Shown here: piece after piece, positions 7,033 to 11,407 of the stretch
Position numbering within the stretch: position 1 is the stretch's first letter
Layout: the number at the start of each line of letters is the position of its first letter
DNA from: CALMEC01 sp031372145
Lineage (GTDB): Bacteria; Actinomycetota; Thermoleophilia; Miltoncostaeales; Miltoncostaeaceae
Assembly (NCBI GenBank): GCA_031372145.1
Contig: JANMKR010000225.1
Location: forward strand, 1 to 11,407
Direction of reading: 5' to 3'
Length of the DNA stretch: 11,407 nucleotides
The notes under the pieces: generated by a model
Databases searched by the model: none
Told to the model about the DNA's origin: nothing
The model's input: only the letters and a program-made list of their open reading frames with translations
Position numbers and translations under genes: made by a program

Positions 7033-7353
7033 TTAGGCCTGGAAAGACTTGCCGCAGCCGCAGCTGGAGTTCGAGTTCGGGTTGTTGATCACGAACCCGG
7101 CGCCCTGGAAGCTCTCCTCGTAGTCGAACTCTGCGCCGAACAGGTACGGGGCGCTGAACCGGTCGATGATGACCGTGACGCCGTGTTGCTCGACGACCTC
7201 GTCCTCGGCCTCCGCCTTGCCGAACGTCAGTTGGTACTCGAAGCCCGAGCAGCCACCCGGCACCACCTGGACGCGCAGGCCATCCCCTTCGTCGGCCTCG
7301 TCGGCCAAGAGCACCTTGAGCTTCTCGCTTGCTGTGGGGGTCAACGTGACCAT
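7033..7353 (-). CDS. erpA: Iron-sulfur cluster carrier, ErpA/IscA (HesB) family
   Basis: A-type carrier that delivers Fe-S clusters to apoproteins in the cytoplasm. The 106-residue length is normal for the family. The three cluster ligands are present: Cys35 in GGCSGFEY, and Cys98 and Cys100 in SSCGCGKSF. The stretch FDYEESFQGAGFVINNPN is typical of ErpA/IscA. ATG 7351-7353 is preceded by AAAGGA about 9 nt upstream, which decides against a longer in-frame reading to 7509. No isc or suf genes are adjacent, which suits a stand-alone ErpA-type carrier; IscA and ErpA cannot be told apart by sequence alone here. It is the last gene of the minus-strand block, 76 nt downstream of the dioxygenase-like gene. 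Confidence 0.93.
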   Translation of the reverse strand: MVTLTPTASEKLKVLLADEADEGDGLRVQVVPGGCSGFEYQLTFGKAEAEDEVVEQHGVTVIIDRFSAPYLFGAEFDYEESFQGAGFVINNPNSNSSCGCGKSFQA

Positions 7354-7429
7354 GCGATCGTTCCTTTCGCGGGGCTGCATCCAGAATGGTAGCGCGGTCC
7401 AGCCGCGATGGACGTCTCGACACCCGACG

Positions 7430-8278
7430 TCACACGCCGACGTTGAGCGCAATCGCCATCGTTGTGGCCGGCGTACCGGTGGCGGTGGCCAACTGGGTCG
7501 AGAACCCATCGCTGAAGACGTTGTCGGTCTCGAGCGAGGTTTGGCTCATGTTCTGGATGCTCTGCTCGTAGCCTGTGCCTGCATAGACGAGGTTGCAGGC
7601 GTCCTCCGGAAGCGCGATTTGCGAGGTGACCAACTTGGATCCGGCCGAGGTGGCGGCGGCGAGAGTCGGGTACACCTCGAAATGGATATGCGGCCAGCGG
7701 CCCGGGTACGCGGCAGGAAAGATGCTTTCGAACGTCAACGTCCCGTCGGAGGCCGACTCCTGAACCCCGCGTAGGTAGTTCTGATCCGTAGCGCCTTGCG
7801 AGTACAGGGAGTAGCGGCCCTCCCGATCGCAGTGCCACAGATACACCGCCGCCCCGGCGAGCGGCGTTCCCCCGGCGGAGACATCGAGGATCTTCAGATT
7901 GATCGTCAGCGGAACGCCCTGCGCCGAACCGGAGACGGACCCGAAACTCGTGGTGATGTCCCGACGCACGATGCCGCTCTCGGTCAACACGTTCGGCCCA
8001 TTCGACCCGTCGGCCGGATATGGGCCTCCAGTCTCCTGTGGGACCCCGGCGACATCCGATGACGTTGCGGCAGTCGTCGCGGCCGCCGTCGTGGACGAGG
8101 CACCCGCCGTTCGGCTCCCCGACGACGAGCCGCATCCCACGAGCGTCGTCAACCCGCCCAATGCCACGAGCTGTAGCGCCCTGCGGCGATTCATCAGGGT
8201 GGACACATCGAACGACAGGCCGCGATCATGGTCGTGCGGGTCGTCCTCGAATACCTGCTGTGTGCGCTGGGTGGCCAT
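7430..8278 (-). CDS. Intradiol ring-cleavage dioxygenase-like lipoprotein
   Basis: This 282-aa protein has the fold of the non-haem Fe(III) intradiol dioxygenases, which open catechol-type rings between the hydroxyls. Likely iron ligands are Tyr156 (REGRYSLY), Tyr191 (PAAYPGRW), His197 and His199 (PHIHFEVY). It belongs to the exported subgroup: an N-terminal NRRRALQLVALGG stretch (30-42, Tat-like twin arginine) leads to a lipobox LVGC with Cys49, then a low-complexity Ser/Thr/Ala linker (50-75). It is therefore probably anchored outside the membrane; the substrate is unknown. The twin arginine sits 30 residues in, after a charged segment, so a start at Met29 is possible, but ATG 8276-8278 has a strong GAGGAG 5 nt upstream. 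No other aromatic-degradation gene is nearby. Confidence 0.9.
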   Translation of the reverse strand: MATQRTQQVFEDDPHDHDRGLSFDVSTLMNRRRALQLVALGGLTTLVGCGSSSGSRTAGASSTTAAATTAATSSDVAGVPQETGGPYPADGSNGPNVLTESGIVRRDITTSFGSVSGSAQGVPLTINLKILDVSAGGTPLAGAAVYLWHCDREGRYSLYSQGATDQNYLRGVQESASDGTLTFESIFPAAYPGRWPHIHFEVYPTLAAATSAGSKLVTSQIALPEDACNLVYAGTGYEQSIQNMSQTSLETDNVFSDGFSTQLATATGTPATTMAIALNVGV

Positions 8279-8398
8279 GGCAACTCCTCATCATTCGCCG
8301 CGGTCGATCGTTTCCGACCGTTGTCTCGTCGGATTCTGCAGGCGCAAGCTGGGAACACGCTGTCAGTGGACTCGGACGTTGCTGAGTGCGGACGGGGG
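8279..8398. other. 120-bp gap before the dioxygenase-like gene
   Basis: This stretch lies between the DUF72 stop and the dioxygenase-like start on the same strand. It carries the GAGGAG ribosome binding site next to 8278. I see no convincing -35/-10 pair and no terminator hairpin with a T-run, so whether the dioxygenase-like gene has its own promoter is open. Confidence 0.4.
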
Positions 8399-9307
8399 TC
8401 AACGATCGACCTCCCCGGGCGGTCTCGCCACGAGCTTGCGGAACTGATCCGCGGCGACCAGGGCGTAGTCCTTGGCGTTGTTGTTCATGACCACGGCGAC
8501 CTCTTGCGCACGCTCGGCCATGTCGAGGACCGGAGCAACCCACTCCTCGAGTTCGTCCTGCCGGTACTCATAGTCGAAGCGCTCGGCCACAGTGCGGCCT
8601 CGGGTCCACATGGTCGCGTTGCGGCCGTGCATTCGGACATATGCGAGGGCATGTGACGTCACTTCCACGATCGGCGGCATCGCGCTCTTGGCGTCGGACT
8701 TCGGGGCATCGACGCAGACCCACGCGGCGTCGTGCCGGCCCAGCAGGTCCACCGCCCGCTCGCGCTCGCCCGGTTCGACCCATGAGCGGTGGCGGAACTC
8801 GACAGCCGCTCGATACGGCTTGAGACGCGACAGGATCCGCGCCAGCTCGTCTCGTTGCCGCTCGCCAGACGTCACAAACGGCGGCAGCTGCACCAGGATC
8901 GCCCCGAGCTTGTCCCCGAGAGGGCCGCACGCTTCGAGCAGCGTATCGATGACGGCATCGCGCAGCTCGCGGCTGGGTTTGCGGATCCGACCCTTGGCAT
9001 CGAGTTCGGCGGGCAACGTTCGCAGTGGCGCCGGCAGACGCGACGGGTCGCTCGGATGCCCCGAGATGACCTGGTGAGCCTTGACGTGGAAGCGAAACTC
9101 CGCCGGTGTGCGCTCGGCCCAGGCGGCGACGGTCTCGACGGTCGGCAGTGCGTAGAAGGTCGCGTTGACCTCGACCATGGAAAACTGCGCGGCGTAGTAG
9201 CGCAATCGGCCTTCGGCGTCGTTCTTGACGTCGGGCGGATACCACCCGGCCTTGATGAACTCAGGATCGGTCCACGAGGCGGTCCCCACCAGGACGCCGC
9301 GCCCCAT
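8399..9307 (-). CDS. DUF72 family protein (YecE-like)
   Basis: This 302-aa protein of the DUF72 family has a TIM-barrel-like fold and no established reaction. Family hallmarks are visible: GTASWTDPEFIKAGWYPP at the N-terminus, NATFYALP, FRFHVKAHQVISGHP, VQLPP, VEFRHRSW, YVRMHGRN and VVMNNNAKDYA near the C-terminus. No signal peptide or membrane segment is present, so it should be cytoplasmic. ATG 9305-9307 begins 5 nt after the ccmH stop and the motif-bearing part starts immediately behind it; the frame is open to 9478, but that extension overlaps ccmH. The tight spacing suggests co-transcription and translational coupling with ccmG-ccmH, although no functional link to cytochrome maturation is known to me. 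Confidence 0.9.
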   Translation of the reverse strand: MGRGVLVGTASWTDPEFIKAGWYPPDVKNDAEGRLRYYAAQFSMVEVNATFYALPTVETVAAWAERTPAEFRFHVKAHQVISGHPSDPSRLPAPLRTLPAELDAKGRIRKPSRELRDAVIDTLLEACGPLGDKLGAILVQLPPFVTSGERQRDELARILSRLKPYRAAVEFRHRSWVEPGERERAVDLLGRHDAAWVCVDAPKSDAKSAMPPIVEVTSHALAYVRMHGRNATMWTRGRTVAERFDYEYRQDELEEWVAPVLDMAERAQEVAVVMNNNAKDYALVAADQFRKLVARPPGEVDR

Positions 9308-9312
9308 TGCCG

Positions 9313-9759
9313 CTACCCGTCGCCGAACGCGTCGAGTTCGCGCTGCAGGCGGGCGGCGTCCTCGTCCGACAGCGGCGCAACCGGTGAGGCGACGGTGGGA
9401 CGGCGCTTGGCCCACGCCCGCGTCACGAACGGAATCGTGCAGAGTCCAGCCACCACGGCGAGGCTTGGCAGCAGCCACGCAACGAGATCGAACCCCCGCT
9501 TTGGTGGTGTCGCCAACACCTGCCGCCCGAAGTCGGCGACGAACTCATCGAGGATCTGCTGCTTGGTGGCGCCCTGGCTGATGCGCAGATCGATGCGCGC
9601 CTTCATCCGCAGCGCCGCGGGGGCGTTCGACACGTCGAGCGGGGTTCCACAGGTGACACACCGAAGCTCCGCGGCCACCTCCCCGGCCGACAGCCCGACG
9701 GCGGGCATCGGGACCGCCAGCGCACAGACGGCGAGCATGATCGCGACGAACCGGGTCAC
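9313..9759 (-). CDS. ccmH: Cytochrome c maturation protein CcmH (CycL)
   Basis: Membrane-anchored thiol oxidoreductase of System I cytochrome c maturation, which reduces apocytochrome CXXCH cysteines before haem attachment. The product is 148 aa. A signal sequence covers about 1-24. The LRCVTC motif has Cys34 and Cys37, and the family's three-helix segment follows (SNAPAALRMKARIDLRISQGATKQQILDEFVADFG). A transmembrane helix lies near 92-114 (LVAWLLPSLAVVAGL), followed by a short cytoplasmic tail. GTG 9757-9759 overlaps the stop of the thioredoxin-like gene by 4 nt (GTGA), a classic coupling arrangement. It is the short CcmH form without TPR repeats. Other System I components (ccmA-F) are not in the window. 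Confidence 0.94.
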   Translation of the reverse strand: MTRFVAIMLAVCALAVPMPAVGLSAGEVAAELRCVTCGTPLDVSNAPAALRMKARIDLRISQGATKQQILDEFVADFGRQVLATPPKRGFDLVAWLLPSLAVVAGLCTIPFVTRAWAKRRPTVASPVAPLSDEDAARLQRELDAFGDG

Positions 9760-10376
9760 GGGCCTACCACCGAGTCCAGGTAGGCCCGAATCGCCCGCTC
9801 GGACGCGGTCGTGAGGCCGCCGCGGATCGTCTGGCGCAGTCGCCCCGTGGCGTCGACGACGAATGTCTCGGGCAGTTGACTCGTCTCGAACTTCTTCTGT
9901 GTCCCGTCCGTGCCGTCCCGAACCGAGGGGTACGTCACCCCGAACTCCGTGATGAACCGGCGAGCGTCGTCGGAGCCGTCCTGGGTGTCGACACCGAGGA
10001 CGACGACACCGCTCGACCGGTAACGCTCCCAGATGCGCTGCAGGATGGGCGCCTCCTCCTTGCACGGGTCACACCAGGACGCCCACAGGTTGACGATGAC
10101 CGGCCTGCCCCGAAGGGAGCTCAACGACACGGTCGCGCCCTCTGGACCAACCGTACCGCCGGCGACGAGCACGGGCAGCGCGAAGTCGGGCGCCGGCGGT
10201 GCCTCGCCGCGGGCGATCTGCTGGTCGATGATCTGCTTGGGATCGCCCTTTAGCAGCCCGACGACCAGGAGCGACACCAGCGCCACCGCGAGCGTGATTC
10301 CCAAACCCACCCCGAACCTGCGGCCGCGACTCCAGCCTGTGGCCTCACCGTCGACCGATACGTGATCCCCGTCCAC
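9756..10376 (-). CDS. ccmG: Membrane-anchored thioredoxin, CcmG/DsbE (TlpA/ResA) type
   Basis: This 206-aa thiol-disulfide reductase has one N-terminal transmembrane helix (about 22-42) and an extracytoplasmic thioredoxin domain. The active site is WASWCDPC (Cys102, Cys105), and the cis-proline is in QLPETF (Pro169). The SLSSLRGRPVIVNLWASW lead-in and VVDATGRL are typical of the TlpA/ResA/CcmG group. The 4-nt overlap with ccmH supports a role in keeping apocytochrome c or CcmH reduced, so CcmG is the preferred name. GTG 10374-10376 is the only likely start, since no ATG or GTG was found in frame just upstream. A TACATT hexamer 6 nt before the GTG suggests a leaderless transcript. The trpC gene ends 78 nt upstream on the same strand. 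Confidence 0.9.
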   Translation of the reverse strand: MDGDHVSVDGEATGWSRGRRFGVGLGITLAVALVSLLVVGLLKGDPKQIIDQQIARGEAPPAPDFALPVLVAGGTVGPEGATVSLSSLRGRPVIVNLWASWCDPCKEEAPILQRIWERYRSSGVVVLGVDTQDGSDDARRFITEFGVTYPSVRDGTDGTQKKFETSQLPETFVVDATGRLRQTIRGGLTTASERAIRAYLDSVVGP

Positions 10377-10388
10377 TCCCGCAATGTA
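10377..10388 (-). promoter_or_regulatory. Possible leaderless -10 element for ccmG
   Basis: On the minus strand TACATT (10388 to 10383) fits the actinobacterial -10 pattern TANNNT. Six bases (GCGGGA) separate it from the GTG start, which would put the first transcribed base at or next to the start codon. No clear -35 hexamer was found. Leaderless mRNAs with this geometry are common in Actinobacteria. This would let ccmG-ccmH be transcribed apart from trpDC. Confidence 0.35.
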
Positions 10389-10454
10389 GCGCCACGCCCA
10401 ACCACCGGGGACATGGAGGATCAGCCGACGACGTTCGACACGTCGGACACCGCG

Positions 10455-11231
10455 TCAGCGGTTGAGCAGCACCCGGACGGCCTCGGCCGGGTCAGGGGCG
10501 CTCATCAAGGCCTCGCCAACCAAGATCGCGTCGACACCGGCCTCCTCCAAGCGGCGCACTTCGCCCGGATCGGTGATACCGGACTCGGCCACCACGGTCG
10601 TCCCCGCCGGGATGTCCGGGAGCAAGCGCAGCACGGTGTCCGGGTCGACGTCGAGCGTCTTGAGGTTGCGGTTGTTGATGCCGACGATCTCGGCCCCGGC
10701 GGCAACGGCGATCTCAACATCGTCCTCGTCGTGGACCTCGACGAGCAGGTCCAGGCCGATCTCGTGACCGAACGTGATCAACTCACGCAGCACCTCGTCG
10801 CCGGTGGCCGCGACGATGAGCAGAGCAGCGTCCGCCCCGGCGAGCCGGGCCTCGACGAGCTGATACTCGTCGACGATGAAGTCCTTGCGAAGCAGCGGGA
10901 TTGAACATGCCGCCCGGGCTTGACGCAGGTCATCCAGGCTGCCGCCGAAAAACTCCGGCTCGGTCAGGATCGAACACGCCGACGCGCCTGCCGCCTCGTA
11001 CATCCTGACGATCTCGGTCACGTCGGCATCCGGGCGGATCGGTCCCCTGGACGGGCTCGCCCGCTTCATCTCGGCGATGAGCGACACACCCGGTGCGATG
11101 AGCGCTTCCGAGAACGGCCAGCCCCGACCGGGGGGCTCGAGCTGGGCCATCAGCGCGTCGAGCGGGAGCGCCGTTCGCCGGCGCTCGACGCCCGCCCGTG
11201 TCGTCTCGACGATGTCCTCCAAGAACCCCAC
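10455..11231 (-). CDS. trpC: Indole-3-glycerol phosphate synthase
   Basis: Converts carboxyphenylaminodeoxyribulose phosphate to indole-3-glycerol phosphate in tryptophan synthesis. The product is a full-length 258-aa monofunctional TIM barrel with no TrpF fusion. Catalytic and substrate residues are in place: Glu54 and Lys56 (AEMKRASPSRG), Lys116 (LRKDF), Glu165 (LVEVH), Asn187 (INNRNL), and Glu216-Ser217 (AESG). The phosphate-binding end shows AILVGEALM. Translation starts at GTG 11229-11231, 2 nt after the trpD stop, so the two are probably coupled. No attenuator is visible because the operon's promoter lies outside the window. Confidence 0.97.
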   Translation of the reverse strand: MGFLEDIVETTRAGVERRRTALPLDALMAQLEPPGRGWPFSEALIAPGVSLIAEMKRASPSRGPIRPDADVTEIVRMYEAAGASACSILTEPEFFGGSLDDLRQARAACSIPLLRKDFIVDEYQLVEARLAGADAALLIVAATGDEVLRELITFGHEIGLDLLVEVHDEDDVEIAVAAGAEIVGINNRNLKTLDVDPDTVLRLLPDIPAGTTVVAESGITDPGEVRRLEEAGVDAILVGEALMSAPDPAEAVRVLLNR

Positions 11232-11233
11232 GC

Positions 11234-11407
11234 CTACCCGGTTTCCTGGCGCTCCAGCGCCAACTCGTTGGTCACCGCGACGAACTGCGCAAGCCGTTCA
11301 CGCGCGCCGCCGCTCGTGATGCTCTCACGTGCGGCGACGATCGCGTCCTCAAGGCGCGTCGCCCGTCCTGAGACCAAGATGGCAGCCGCTGCGTTGATGG
11401 CGATCAG
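11234..11407 (-). CDS. trpD: Anthranilate phosphoribosyltransferase, C-terminal end (partial)
   Basis: The last 57 residues of a minus-strand gene that enters from beyond the right edge; stop TAG at 11234-11236. The translation LIAINAAAAILVSGRATRLE followed by AIVAARESITSGGARERLAQF matches the C-terminal helices of TrpD, which transfers phosphoribosyl to anthranilate. Its position directly before trpC, with 2 nt between, fits the usual trpD-trpC order. The catalytic N-terminal part is outside the window, so identity rests on the tail and context. Confidence 0.88.
   Translation of the reverse strand: MIAINAAAAILVSGRATRLEDAIVAARESITSGGARERLAQFVAVTNELALERQETG

Noticed and set aside
9324..9340. 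CGAAC and GTTCG arms resembling another LexA box.
   Set aside because: The spacer is 7 bases instead of 4 and the site is inside ccmH coding sequence.
10403..10420. A third sequence like the repeat: ACATGGAGGA after CACCGGGG.
   Set aside because: Two bases are inserted relative to the repeat, the stem arms no longer pair, and it faces away from all nearby genes on the plus strand.

Overview
The window is GC-rich DNA (roughly two thirds G+C by eye) with dense, mostly minus-strand genes and frequent GTG starts. The LexA box in front of dnaE2 is of the Actinobacteria/Firmicutes type, and an apparent sigma-28 promoter implies a flagellated cell. I infer a flagellated member of the Actinomycetota, possibly Thermoleophilia-like. 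The phylum call is moderate and the class call weak.

Layout. At the left edge is the 5' two thirds of an ABC-F ATPase gene (minus). It diverges from dnaE2 (plus), an error-prone polymerase whose start region carries a perfect 16-bp palindromic LexA box. Converging on dnaE2 are a small hypothetical gene and a beta-lactamase-fold serine hydrolase with an Ig-like N-terminal part (both minus). A 432-bp intergenic region follows. It holds a near-consensus sigma-28 (FliA/WhiG-type) promoter and two identical 21-bp repeats. Each repeat forms a small hairpin whose loop presents GGA within a sequence that fits the published CsrA/RsmE RNA-binding consensus. The second repeat overlaps the ribosome binding site of a secreted CAP-domain protein gene (plus).

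The right half is one long minus-strand block. Read in the direction of transcription it is trpD (partial), trpC, a CcmG/TlpA-type thioredoxin, CcmH, a DUF72 (YecE-like) protein, an exported intradiol-dioxygenase-like lipoprotein, and an ErpA/IscA-type iron-sulfur carrier that converges on the CAP gene. trpD-trpC and ccmG-ccmH-DUF72 are tightly spaced (2 nt, a 4-nt overlap and 5 nt). The ccmG gene may also have its own leaderless promoter.

How the parts work together: trpD and trpC are consecutive-pathway tryptophan enzymes. CcmG and CcmH serve thiol reduction for cytochrome c maturation. The most unusual element is the CAP gene, which appears to be wired like a late flagellar gene, with a sigma-28 promoter and a CsrA-like translational operator. 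No rRNA, tRNA, CRISPR or insertion sequence was seen.
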